The position numbers and the translations under genes were made by a program. DNA of 15,596 nucleotides from positions 1 to 15,596 of the forward strand of contig JAVBML010000054.1 in NCBI GenBank assembly GCA_031552655.1. The letters are read 5' to 3'. The number at the start of each line of letters is the position of its first letter. Position 1 is the stretch's first letter. This DNA is from CAZTPH01 sp031552655. GTDB taxonomy: Bacteria > Pseudomonadota > Gammaproteobacteria > UBA9339. A model generated the notes under the pieces. That model did no database searches. It worked only from the letters and a program-made list of their open reading frames with translations, and was not told the DNA's origin. Positions 1 through 7,349 of this stretch are shown one piece after another.

Positions 1-59
1 AAAATCTATACTAAGCGTTAAGTCATAGTAGCGTATTCCAGCTGCGGGACGGCCGAGGC
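1..59. repeat. Left copy of 59-bp direct repeat bounding the window
   Basis: Positions 1-59 are identical, in the same orientation, to 15537-15595; the next base differs (g at 60, c at 15596). The repeat is richer in G and C toward its right half (gctgcgggacggccgaggc, 41-59) than the surrounding DNA. Read on the minus strand, one frame gives LGRPAAGIRYYDLTLSIDF; here it is open only from the TAA at 76-78, and the window edge cuts it before its stop codon. It is either part of a dispersed repeat family or an assembly overlap at the ends of a contig. I do not recognise it as a named insertion sequence or RNA. Confidence 0.9.
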
Positions 60-86
60 GAATTAACTTGGCGCGTTAAGACGAGT

Positions 87-115
87 ACGTTTAGGGGTCA
101 CGATGGCCTAAACGT
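87..115. terminator. Hairpin downstream of the small minus-strand gene
   Basis: Perfect 9-bp inverted arms ACGTTTAGG (87-95) and CCTAAACGT (107-115) flank an 11-nt loop. The hairpin lies one base past the TGA stop (117-119) of the minus-strand gene, where a terminator would be expected. No U-tract follows on the minus strand, so it may be an mRNA 3'-end stabiliser or a structural part of the repeat to its left rather than a classical intrinsic terminator. Confidence 0.4.
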
Positions 116-116
116 T

Positions 117-398
117 TCATGAGTTAGCGGCACTCCTGGTACGTTTATTTTCACTAATATCGTCTTGCACAAACATCTGCGCTTGATTCTGTACCTGGGC
201 TTGAATTTGCTGCCGCTGATTTTCCATCACACATTCCATTTTGTGCCTACCCAGCGCTGCATTGAGTAAAGACGAATAAGCTAAGGGATGCTCCTTTGCC
301 TTAGCTTTAAGTGAATTATCAAATGTATTACTATCTCCAATCATGGTTTTTAAAAAACTCAACCACGATTGTTCTGACCCCAACGGCAACCTGTCCAT
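117..398 (-). CDS. Small hypothetical protein, 93 aa, glutamine-rich
   Basis: I do not recognise this protein. It has 93 residues with no signal peptide or membrane segment. The first half carries the motifs SWLSFLKTMIGDSNTF and HPLAYSSLLNAALG and looks helical. The second half (about 58-78) is rich in Q and N (RQQIQAQVQNQAQMF) and could form an amphipathic or coiled helix. The tail is charged. The case for a real gene is the ATG at 398 preceded by a near-perfect Shine-Dalgarno AGGAGG (412-407, 8-nt spacer). It starts 35 bp after the thiamine pyrophosphokinase gene on the same strand and is probably co-transcribed with it. A hairpin follows the stop. Confidence 0.6.
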   Translation of the reverse strand: MDRLPLGSEQSWLSFLKTMIGDSNTFDNSLKAKAKEHPLAYSSLLNAALGRHKMECVMENQRQQIQAQVQNQAQMFVQDDISENKRTRSAANS

Positions 399-403
399 GT
401 TAC

Positions 404-412
404 TCTCCTCCT
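404..412 (-). promoter_or_regulatory. Strong ribosome binding site of the 93-aa gene
   Basis: On the minus strand the sequence AGGAGGAGA (412 down to 404) precedes ATG at 398, with 8 nt between the AGGAGG core and the start codon. It is the best Shine-Dalgarno match in the window and is the main argument that the small unknown gene is translated. Most neighbouring genes have weak or no Shine-Dalgarno sequences. Confidence 0.65.
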
Positions 413-433
413 AATTTTAGCGTTAACTGTACG

Positions 434-1084
434 CTATTTCTCTTTTCTCAATGTATATTGAATTACTAATAACTTGCCTCTGGTAAATGATATTCTAACT
501 TGTTTTCGTAGAAATTCATTGGCTATGGTTCTACCATCACCCATTTTAAGTAGAAAATTATGCAACATATATTTGCTGCCGCTTAGGGATAAATTTTCAA
601 CGGCATTTCCATAAGCCTGCAGGGAAAAAGTGTTGCTCACCTGTCCTCGAAGAATGGTGGATTGAACAATAAGCCTAACCACTTGATTGCTATCCTTCAG
701 ACAAGCATTAATTCGTTTCGCTGCGCAAATATCCAAAAGACCCAGAGCACCTAAGAGGTGATCCATTCGAGTACCCCCCAGAGCTCCTAAAATTATGATC
801 TCCCGTGGCTTTAATACCAAAGCTTGACTTAAAGCTAGCTGGCTATCGGTGCAGTCTTTTTCCCGAGGATAGTGTACCAGAACAACATTTTTCCGGGAAA
901 AATGGCTGAAAGCTCTTCGATCAATGGAATCAAAGTCACCCACCAAGTAATGGGGAAGAATACCATAGCGATATAAACAATTTCCACCACCATCGGCCGC
1001 CACTATTACTGTATTGCGATCCATTTCACCACGAATTAATTGCTCCATTGGTGCCTCTCCATTGGCTACAATTATAATCTTCAT
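434..1084 (-). CDS. thiN: Thiamine pyrophosphokinase
   Basis: Transfers pyrophosphate from ATP to thiamine to give thiamine diphosphate, the cofactor of transketolase and 2-oxo acid dehydrogenases; cytosolic. The 216 residues match the usual bacterial TPK length. Visible hallmarks are the N-terminal strand MKIIIVANGE, ADGG (30-33), GDFDS (49-53), KDxTD (76-80) and the GGTRMDH motif (103-109), which together form the Mg/ATP and thiamine site. A beta-rich C-terminal half (about 135-210) fits the thiamine-binding domain. A direct TPK implies that thiamine is salvaged; no de novo thiamine genes are visible here. The start at 1084 has GGAG about 12 nt upstream. It is divergent from surE and probably leads a two-gene unit with the 93-aa gene. 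Confidence 0.92.
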   Translation of the reverse strand: MKIIIVANGEAPMEQLIRGEMDRNTVIVAADGGGNCLYRYGILPHYLVGDFDSIDRRAFSHFSRKNVVLVHYPREKDCTDSQLALSQALVLKPREIIILGALGGTRMDHLLGALGLLDICAAKRINACLKDSNQVVRLIVQSTILRGQVSNTFSLQAYGNAVENLSLSGSKYMLHNFLLKMGDGRTIANEFLRKQVRISFTRGKLLVIQYTLRKEK

Positions 1085-1092
1085 GGGAATAT

Positions 1093-1121
1093 TTTACTCC
1101 AATAATTAAAAGCTGTATAGT
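1093..1121 (+). promoter_or_regulatory. Candidate sigma70-type promoter for surE-nlpD-recO
   Basis: A -35-like TTTACT (1093-1098) and a -10-like TATAGT (1116-1121, five of six consensus bases, with TG just upstream) are separated by 17 bp and sit about 20 bp before the surE start. It is located in the divergent gap between the TPK gene and surE. Judged by eye only. Confidence 0.45.
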
Positions 1122-1141
1122 GAGATATTTGGGAAACACAT

Positions 1142-1909
1142 ATGAAACATATTCTAATTAGTAATGATGATGGTGTCCATGCTACTGGTTTAGCAAGTCT
1201 AGCTAGTGAGTTAGCAAAAATCGCGGCCATAACCGTTGTAGCTCCTGACCGTAACCGCAGTGGCGCAAGTAATTCACTTTCGGTACAAACCCCGGTGAGA
1301 GTACAAAGATTATCCAATGGCTATTACAGTGTAACTGGTACACCCACGGATTGTGTACACCTAGCTGTTACGGGGCTATTTAATGCCAAATTTGATATGG
1401 TAGTATCTGGAATCAATGCGGGGGCAAATTTAGGTGATGATCTACTATATTCCGGTACCGTAGCGGCTGCTACGGAGGGTGGTCTCCTGGGAGTTCCCTC
1501 CATTGCCTTTTCCCTTGCGGGGAAGGACCCTCAAAAAAATTATGACAATGCCGCAATCATAGCGGTTCAAATCATAAAAAAATTATTTAAGGAACCATTA
1601 CCCGAAGCTACAATCTTGAACGTCAATGTTCCCGACATAGCTATGGAGGAAATCAAAGCATTTGAATTAACGCGTCTAGGAAAAAGGCATCCTGCGCAAC
1701 CAGCCATCAAATCCTTAGACCCCCGGGGCTACCCAGTTTACTGGATTGGAGGCTCGGGAGAGGAAGCAGATGCTGGTCCAGGTACGGATTTCCATGCGAT
1801 TAAAGAAAATAAAGTATCAATTACTCCCATTAAAATTGACATGACTCATTACAATGCCTTTGAAAAATTAAAGCCCTGGATATCTAGTCTAATTGTTTGT
1901 CAAAAATAA
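1142..1909 (+). CDS. surE: 5'/3'-nucleotidase SurE
   Basis: Metal-dependent phosphatase acting on nucleoside 5'- and 3'-monophosphates and short polyphosphate, linked in gammaproteobacteria to stationary-phase survival. 255 residues, the normal length. The signature SNDDGVHATGL (8-18) supplies metal ligands D9 and D10; S40 in APDRNRSGAS and N92 in VSGINAGANLGDD complete the site. GTPTDCVHLAV (66-76) and YSGTVAAATEG (103-113) are also family signatures. It is first in a plus-strand run with nlpD 12 bp downstream, then recO. In E. coli the order is surE-pcm-nlpD-rpoS; pcm is missing between surE and nlpD here. A modest GGGA lies upstream of the ATG. Confidence 0.97.
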   Translation: MKHILISNDDGVHATGLASLASELAKIAAITVVAPDRNRSGASNSLSVQTPVRVQRLSNGYYSVTGTPTDCVHLAVTGLFNAKFDMVVSGINAGANLGDDLLYSGTVAAATEGGLLGVPSIAFSLAGKDPQKNYDNAAIIAVQIIKKLFKEPLPEATILNVNVPDIAMEEIKAFELTRLGKRHPAQPAIKSLDPRGYPVYWIGGSGEEADAGPGTDFHAIKENKVSITPIKIDMTHYNAFEKLKPWISSLIVCQK

Positions 1910-1921
1910 AAAAATCAAACC

Positions 1922-2635
1922 ATGGTAACGATAAATTTCATGAGAAAGGTGATGCTACCTATGCTAGTCATTGCTCTGTTACAGAGCTGCGCTGGTCCTC
2001 GAAAAATTAAATTACCTCCAGTTACCGAAGGTTGGCAACAATCGAAACCAATAAAAAATGGCTACCTGGTGCAAAAAAACGATTCCCTATATTCCATTGC
2101 CTGGTCCTTTGGTTTAGATTATAGAGATCTAGCATCCATTAATAAACTTCACCCGCCCTACAAATTACTCCCGGGACAACACTTATTACTAAAATCTCCT
2201 AGGGCTCTTCGCAAAAAATCAAATTCCATTGCTATTTCCACGACCCCAGCACCCAACGTCCCGTCGCACTGGCAATGGCCAACAAAGGGCAAATTAGCCT
2301 CGACTTTTAATAACTACAAAGCACAAAAAAATCAAGGCATCGACATAGTGGGTAATTTTGGCCAAGCTATATTCTCCTGCAATAAAGGCACCGTAGTATA
2401 TAGTGGCACAGGGATTAAATCCTATGGCAAGTTAATAATTATTAAACACAATGAAGACTATTTAAGTGCCTATGCTCATAATAAAGAAATACTCGCATTC
2501 GAAGGAGACCATGTTAGGGCAGGACAACAAATAGCAACCATGGGTAATAACAGAGAAGGAAAATCAATGTTGCACTTTGAAATCCGTCTCCTAGGTAAAC
2601 CCGTTGATCCTCTGAATTACCTGCCAAAAAAATAA
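1922..2635 (+). CDS. nlpD: NlpD-type lipoprotein: LysM plus degenerate LytM/M23 domain
   Basis: Envelope lipoprotein of the NlpD family, which in gammaproteobacteria activates an amidase (AmiC) during septal peptidoglycan splitting. A signal peptide ends in LLQSC with the lipid-accepting C23. A LysM peptidoglycan-binding domain follows (about 46-90, YLVQKNDSLYSIAWSFGLDY), then a Lys/Ser-rich linker, then a LytM domain (about 118-237). Two of the zinc ligands of active LytM enzymes are replaced: the HxxxD histidine is N137 (NQGID) and the first His of HxH is M216 (MLHFEIR). This is the expected NlpD pattern of an activator rather than a hydrolase. At 237 residues it is shorter than E. coli NlpD. 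Residue 7 (ATG at 1940, MRKVMLP) is an alternative start with a tidier signal peptide; neither start has a strong ribosome site. Confidence 0.9.
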   Translation: MVTINFMRKVMLPMLVIALLQSCAGPRKIKLPPVTEGWQQSKPIKNGYLVQKNDSLYSIAWSFGLDYRDLASINKLHPPYKLLPGQHLLLKSPRALRKKSNSIAISTTPAPNVPSHWQWPTKGKLASTFNNYKAQKNQGIDIVGNFGQAIFSCNKGTVVYSGTGIKSYGKLIIIKHNEDYLSAYAHNKEILAFEGDHVRAGQQIATMGNNREGKSMLHFEIRLLGKPVDPLNYLPKK

Positions 2636-3339
2636 TGAAAGTTAAAAGGGTACTTTTACAACCAGCATTTACTCTACATGCTAGGCCTCACAGAGAAAAT
2701 AGTCTACTGGTTAGCTTCTTAACCATGGAATATGGAAGAATTTCCCTCTGGGTTAGCAGTACTCGCCGCAAAAAATCTCCATGGCGCTCCCTATTGCAAC
2801 CATTCACGCCTCTGCTAATTTCCTTCAGCGGTAAAACCGAGCTTTGCACTTTGCAACATGTGGAAACCCTGGGATTAAACTATGGCCTGGCCGGTCCTGC
2901 CTTGTTCAGTGGTTTTTATCTCAATGAACTCCTAATTAAACTTCTTCCCGAAGGGGAATCATATTTAAACGTATTCAATTTTTATCAAAATACTCTAGAA
3001 AACATATCCCAGGGAGCTTCCTTGGAAATAAAATTACGTTTATTTGAAAAAAACCTACTAAAAGCTCTAGGCTATGAAATAGATCTAACTAAAACCGCCG
3101 CTAATGAAACCATCGAATCCCAGGAATATTACAGCTATGAATTCGGCAATGGCTTTGCTAAAGCAGAACACATTGCCCCTAATTTTTCTGGAAAAAGTCT
3201 ATTGGCCCTGGCCAGAGAAGACTTCCAAACCCAAGCTATGGTGGGAGATGCGAAGCGATTAATGCGCACTATTCTCACCACATTACTTCAACACCGTCCC
3301 CTCAAAAGTAGAGAATTATTCTACTTCCCCGAAGATTAA
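2635..3339 (+). CDS. recO: DNA repair protein RecO
   Basis: RecO binds single-stranded DNA through an N-terminal OB fold and, with RecR, loads RecA on SSB-coated gaps in the RecF pathway. 234 residues, typical of gammaproteobacteria. Recognisable segments are AFTLHARPHRENSLLVSFLT (11-30), the basic stretch STRRKKSPWRSLLQPFTPLL (42-61) and SGFYLNELLIKLLP in the helical domain. The C-terminal SRELF resembles the family ending. Its ATG overlaps the nlpD stop by one base (TAATG, 2633-2637), so translation is probably coupled. It is convergent with the histidine kinase gene on the other strand and their 3' ends overlap by 4 bp, which leaves no room for an intergenic terminator. In many relatives rpoS follows nlpD; it does not here. 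Confidence 0.93.
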   Translation: MKVKRVLLQPAFTLHARPHRENSLLVSFLTMEYGRISLWVSSTRRKKSPWRSLLQPFTPLLISFSGKTELCTLQHVETLGLNYGLAGPALFSGFYLNELLIKLLPEGESYLNVFNFYQNTLENISQGASLEIKLRLFEKNLLKALGYEIDLTKTAANETIESQEYYSYEFGNGFAKAEHIAPNFSGKSLLALAREDFQTQAMVGDAKRLMRTILTTLLQHRPLKSRELFYFPED

Positions 3340-5360
3340 TTTCGCATCAGCCGGGGAAAACTCAGCACAAAGTCAGCATATTCACCATAGACTGAATTAC
3401 AAGAAATACTGCCGCCATAGGATTCCATGGTCATTTTACAAAATGCTAAACCAATGCCTCTTCCACCACTGCTACCGACAAAGGGTAAAAATAATGATGT
3501 TGCAATCTCCTTGGATCTGATGCCAAGAGCCGTATCGCGAAATATTACACGATTGCAGTCGCCTTCCAAAGCTAAGCCAATGTAAATTTCTCCCTTTTCC
3601 GCTTCCTTAATGGCTCGCAGGGAATTTTTAATTAAATTAAATAGAACATGTTTTATAAATATACCATTACCACGGTATGTAAAATCCTGGTGTAGATTAG
3701 CATCCCATACTATCCTTTGACGCTCACTTTCATAGAAAGGATATTCACTAAGTGTTTCATTAATGCTATGTTTTATCGAACATATTTCACCGTTACCATG
3801 GTCAATTTTATTGTTTACTATGCTATGCAATTTAATTAGCAACATATCTATAATGTTACTGCTCCTTCTAATTGCTAATTTTATATTTCCAATGGATGAA
3901 ATTTCCGCAGTGGTTAATTTTGTAGTCTCTAATTTTTCAATATTGAGACTGATAACACATAGAGGATTACGTATCTCATGAGCTATGGCTCCTGCTAAGA
4001 CTTCCACGGCACGGCACACTTGTTCAGCGATATCTTTATCTTTTTGCAGTTGCTCCGCATGGCGACAATCCGTAATATCTATGGTACTTCCTATGATACC
4101 TACCACATCCATCTTCTCATCATAGAGCGGCTTCTTGGACGATATCTGCACTAACTCTTTACCCTCGGGAGTAATTACTTTTTCTTCGACAATAAATTCT
4201 CGCTTATTTTCCATCACGTAGAGATCATTTTTTCTATACCTATCGGCCACATCTTTATAAAAGAGATCATAGTCAGACATACCTACAATGTTCTTATCGG
4301 TAATGGTGGGCGCTATGTTAGTGTTATGTAATTTGTTAACTGCATAGGCACTTTGTCCCAAATATAATCCATCCCTGTCCTTCCAATACACACTGGAGGG
4401 CACATTATCTATTATATTTTTTAATAGATAGAGATTTTTTTCCGAGGAAGATATTTTTAATAAAAGTAGTTTTTTTTGCAATTCAGCATTGCCATTCTCA
4501 AAACGTTGTTGCCTAATTCGCTCAAGCAATACGGTGTAAAGTGAAACCTCATTGTCATCGGTCCACTTTTTAGTAATTCTAGGAAAAACTTGCATCGGAT
4601 CCTTTCGTAGTTTGTTTTTTATGGCTAAATTATTTTTGACTAGCAGATCTAAAATATATTCCAAATCATTGCTATTTTTCATCCCCGCTGCTTGGTGAAA
4701 TTTTATCAAAATTCTATCGATATATTTCAATTTATCCATATTTTCTAAATCTTCTATAACCTGTTGCTCAGCTCCTTCAATGTTAAGCTTCAAGTAGTCA
4801 ACTCTTTCCTCGATGTACTTAGATAATCTAGTGCCCCGAACTTTTATTACACTGGAAGTAGCCCGCTGCATCCCCCACTCCCTGGCAATGGAACTTCCCC
4901 TGGTATCCAATTCATCGGATACAAAATCAGACTCACCAAAAAAATCTACCTTATCCTCCCCATTGATTAGTGCAGCATTTACCACAGTTACTCCCTGGAG
5001 ACCATTGACTCTGATATTTTTTCTAAGGATTTTACATACATAGGGGTGAGCTTCAAAACATAGTATCTTCGCTCGGGGATAAAATATTTTAAAAAAGATA
5101 GTGGCTATACCCACCTCACTGCCAGCATCAACTATAAAGGGAATGGCACTACTTGTTTGAAATCTATAGGCCATGTTAACAAATATTTCACCTAGGGTTT
5201 GCACAGCGGAGAATTTACTCGTATAGTAAATCACATATTTATCAAGAAAGATCCTTCTATGTCTATTGTCAAACTTTAAATAGATACTATTATCGGTAAA
5301 TATCTTTATTAAATATTCACTCCGCTTTTCAAGTTCCGTAGAGGAATTATTTTTTCCCAT
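3336..5360 (-). CDS. FkbM-type methyltransferase / PAS / histidine kinase fusion
   Basis: A 674-residue soluble protein with no membrane segment or signal peptide. Residues about 30-285 form an FkbM-family SAM-dependent methyltransferase domain: motif I VDAGSEVGIAT (77-87), acidic FEAHP (102-106) and LKLNIEGAEQQVI (190-202), followed by IDRILIKFH (214-222). A helical linker leads to a PAS domain (about 313-430; VYWKDRDGLYLG, and the exit PLYDEKMDVVGIIGSTIDIT). Then comes HisKA with phospho-acceptor H461 (AIAHEIRNPL) and an HATPase domain (about 530-670) with N box NLIKNSLRA (N575, N579), G1 box DTALGI (609-614, normally DTGxGI) and G2 GRGIGLAF. There is no receiver domain. It starts 27 bp after kdpD, itself lacking a kinase domain, so it may provide the kinase for Kdp regulation. 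That role is inference; the methyltransferase part may be a SAM sensor or an active enzyme. No strong ribosome site is seen. The gene looks more AT-rich than the kdp genes. Confidence 0.88.
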   Translation of the reverse strand: MGKNNSSTELEKRSEYLIKIFTDNSIYLKFDNRHRRIFLDKYVIYYTSKFSAVQTLGEIFVNMAYRFQTSSAIPFIVDAGSEVGIATIFFKIFYPRAKILCFEAHPYVCKILRKNIRVNGLQGVTVVNAALINGEDKVDFFGESDFVSDELDTRGSSIAREWGMQRATSSVIKVRGTRLSKYIEERVDYLKLNIEGAEQQVIEDLENMDKLKYIDRILIKFHQAAGMKNSNDLEYILDLLVKNNLAIKNKLRKDPMQVFPRITKKWTDDNEVSLYTVLLERIRQQRFENGNAELQKKLLLLKISSSEKNLYLLKNIIDNVPSSVYWKDRDGLYLGQSAYAVNKLHNTNIAPTITDKNIVGMSDYDLFYKDVADRYRKNDLYVMENKREFIVEEKVITPEGKELVQISSKKPLYDEKMDVVGIIGSTIDITDCRHAEQLQKDKDIAEQVCRAVEVLAGAIAHEIRNPLCVISLNIEKLETTKLTTAEISSIGNIKLAIRRSSNIIDMLLIKLHSIVNNKIDHGNGEICSIKHSINETLSEYPFYESERQRIVWDANLHQDFTYRGNGIFIKHVLFNLIKNSLRAIKEAEKGEIYIGLALEGDCNRVIFRDTALGIRSKEIATSLFLPFVGSSGGRGIGLAFCKMTMESYGGSISCNSVYGEYADFVLSFPRLMRN

Positions 5361-5387
5361 GAACCATTCTCATACAATTTAAAACCT

Positions 5388-7349
5388 TCACCTACTATAA
5401 GCTCTAGTTAATGCCAAAGCAACTATGCCAGAAAATGCTTCCAATAGACGCTTTTGCTCCGGAGTAAAAATAGTATCATTTTTAGTCTTCACCAAGCAAA
5501 TAACTCCAAGAACGCGATCCCTAGTTTGCAAAGGAACATAGTACCACCTGGTAGATGAAAGTGTATTAGTCCCTTTTCCCGCATGGCGGCCATTTTTATA
5601 AACCCAAATGGCCACGGCTTGTTCCATGCCATCCAAAGTTAAGCTAGGCTTACTTTTAACTTTTTCCACCAAATTTTCATGCAAACTATCATCCCTGGGT
5701 AACATAATAACCACATCACTGTCAAAGGCTTCAACAATGCCCCGTAGGGATCGATTTAAAATTTCATCGGAATTTTCAGCACTGAGAATTTCCCTACTAA
5801 AATTATAGAGAGCATAGACAAAACGTTCCCTATATCTAGCACTATCAGCACGCCACCGAATCATTCTACCCACCCAGCTCACACCAATAACAATTAGTAT
5901 AAATAATAGTATATTAGATAAATAGCGTAAATCTGCCACGGCAAACGATTTTATTGGATCTATGAAAAAAAAATCATAGAGACCTAGAGACAGCAATGAA
6001 GTAAAAAAACCTACGGAAGTACCTCCTAGAATCCCTGAAACGATGGTAGGTAGCAATAGAATCATTAATAAATTATCCGTAAAAATCCATCGAGGAAATA
6101 GCCAACCCAATAAAAATACCAATAATATGCCCATTGCTCCTAGCACATAAGGACGTAGCTTAATTTGCTCCTCAACAATGGGTTTATCTCGCTGGGGCAT
6201 CTGAGTATTACCACCCACAACTAGAACATTAATGGGGCTAGCCTTTTTGACCAAGTTATCTAAAACGGAGCCATGAACAAATTTTTGCCAGGGGGAACGC
6301 TGGGAAAGACCAGTAATAATTAGGGTAACATTTTTTTGCTTAGCAAAGTCCACCACTTCATCGGCAATGTTATTACCACTCAGAGCCACAACCTTAGCTC
6401 CCAATTCCTCAGCAAAACTAATGTTGCGGTATAATTGATTTCGTGACTTTTCGGTGTATCTTACTTGCTGCAAAGATTCCACGTGCACCGCATACCATTC
6501 CGCTTCAAGATCAGCTGCCATGCGATGGGCGACTAGTAATACTTTTTCCGTATTTACGTTGGTACTAATGCCCACCAATAGTTTTGACTCCACGGGCCAA
6601 ACATCGGATATATCTTCCCGCTCCCTATAGGATAAAAGATCTATATCGACTCTCTTTGCTGTGTATTTTAGAGATAGTTCCCGCAGAGCTAGTAAATTAC
6701 CCTTTCTAAAAAACCTCTGCATTGCCACCTTGGCCTTTTGAGGAATATACACCTTTCCATCGGCAAGGCGTTGCTGTAGTTTTTCCGGTGATAGATCAAC
6801 TAACTCAATTTCATCGGCAGACTCCAGTACCCAATTGGGAATGGTCTCATCAACCTTTACTCCGGTAATTTGGTGCACTATATCTACCAAACTGTGGATA
6901 TGCTGAATATTTAGGGTGGTATAAACATTAATACCCGCATTTAATAGTTCCTCCACATCTTGGTATCTCTTGGCATGCCTAGATCCAGGAATATTGGTAT
7001 GCGCCAGTTCGTCAACTAACACCAATTGGGGATGTCTGGCTAAAATAGCATCGAGATCCATCTCATGAATTTCAATGGCAACATAGTGCACATTCTTTCT
7101 AGGCAAAACCTCTAATTTACTTACAAGGGATTTAGTATCTACTCTTTCATGGGTCTCAACCAACCCGATAACTACATCCGTACCATTGTTCTTATTAATA
7201 ATAGCATCCTGGAGCATACGATAGGTTTTTCCTACGCCGGCGCAGTAGCCTAAAAAAATTTTTAATCTTCCTCGATTATCCACCTTTTCAGTATCTAGCC
7301 CTTTAAACAGGGCCTCATTATTTTCAGTTACTCGATGCTCCGTAGTCAT
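5388..7349 (-). CDS. kdpD: KdpD sensor protein lacking the histidine kinase domain
   Basis: K+/turgor sensor of the Kdp system, but only its sensory part. 653 residues against about 890 in E. coli. In order: KdpD N-terminal domain with Walker A-like GYCAGVGKT (34-42) and Walker B LVLVDELAHTN (109-119), with GSRHAKRYQDVEELL following; a USP-like domain (about 255-380); four clustered membrane helices (about 400-495, DUF4118 type) with WxGR-like exit SWVGRMIRWR; and a GAF-like region (about 510-648). The protein then ends at ALTRAYSR with a TGA, just where the dimerisation/phospho-acceptor helix would begin. There is no H box and no ATPase domain, and the 27 bp after it cannot hold one. The start overlaps the kdpC stop (ATGA). 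A separate kinase is encoded next. It could be a functional split sensor or a 3'-deleted remnant; the clean domain-boundary end and intact reading frame favour function. Confidence 0.93.
   Translation of the reverse strand: MTTEHRVTENNEALFKGLDTEKVDNRGRLKIFLGYCAGVGKTYRMLQDAIINKNNGTDVVIGLVETHERVDTKSLVSKLEVLPRKNVHYVAIEIHEMDLDAILARHPQLVLVDELAHTNIPGSRHAKRYQDVEELLNAGINVYTTLNIQHIHSLVDIVHQITGVKVDETIPNWVLESADEIELVDLSPEKLQQRLADGKVYIPQKAKVAMQRFFRKGNLLALRELSLKYTAKRVDIDLLSYREREDISDVWPVESKLLVGISTNVNTEKVLLVAHRMAADLEAEWYAVHVESLQQVRYTEKSRNQLYRNISFAEELGAKVVALSGNNIADEVVDFAKQKNVTLIITGLSQRSPWQKFVHGSVLDNLVKKASPINVLVVGGNTQMPQRDKPIVEEQIKLRPYVLGAMGILLVFLLGWLFPRWIFTDNLLMILLLPTIVSGILGGTSVGFFTSLLSLGLYDFFFIDPIKSFAVADLRYLSNILLFILIVIGVSWVGRMIRWRADSARYRERFVYALYNFSREILSAENSDEILNRSLRGIVEAFDSDVVIMLPRDDSLHENLVEKVKSKPSLTLDGMEQAVAIWVYKNGRHAGKGTNTLSSTRWYYVPLQTRDRVLGVICLVKTKNDTIFTPEQKRLLEAFSGIVALALTRAYSR

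Noticed and set aside
15..80. Integron attC-like site suggested by GTTAAGT (16-22) and a second GCGTTAAG (73-80)
   Set aside because: The matching RYYYAAC partner and the imperfect attC fold are missing, and there is no integrase or cassette layout.
1081..1317. 78-aa minus-strand frame antisense to the surE start
   Set aside because: It overlaps the SurE active-site codons and the divergent promoter region and has no recognisable features.
2254..2635. NlpD as an active zinc endopeptidase
   Set aside because: Two of the metal ligands are replaced (N137 and M216), as in amidase activators of the NlpD/EnvC type.
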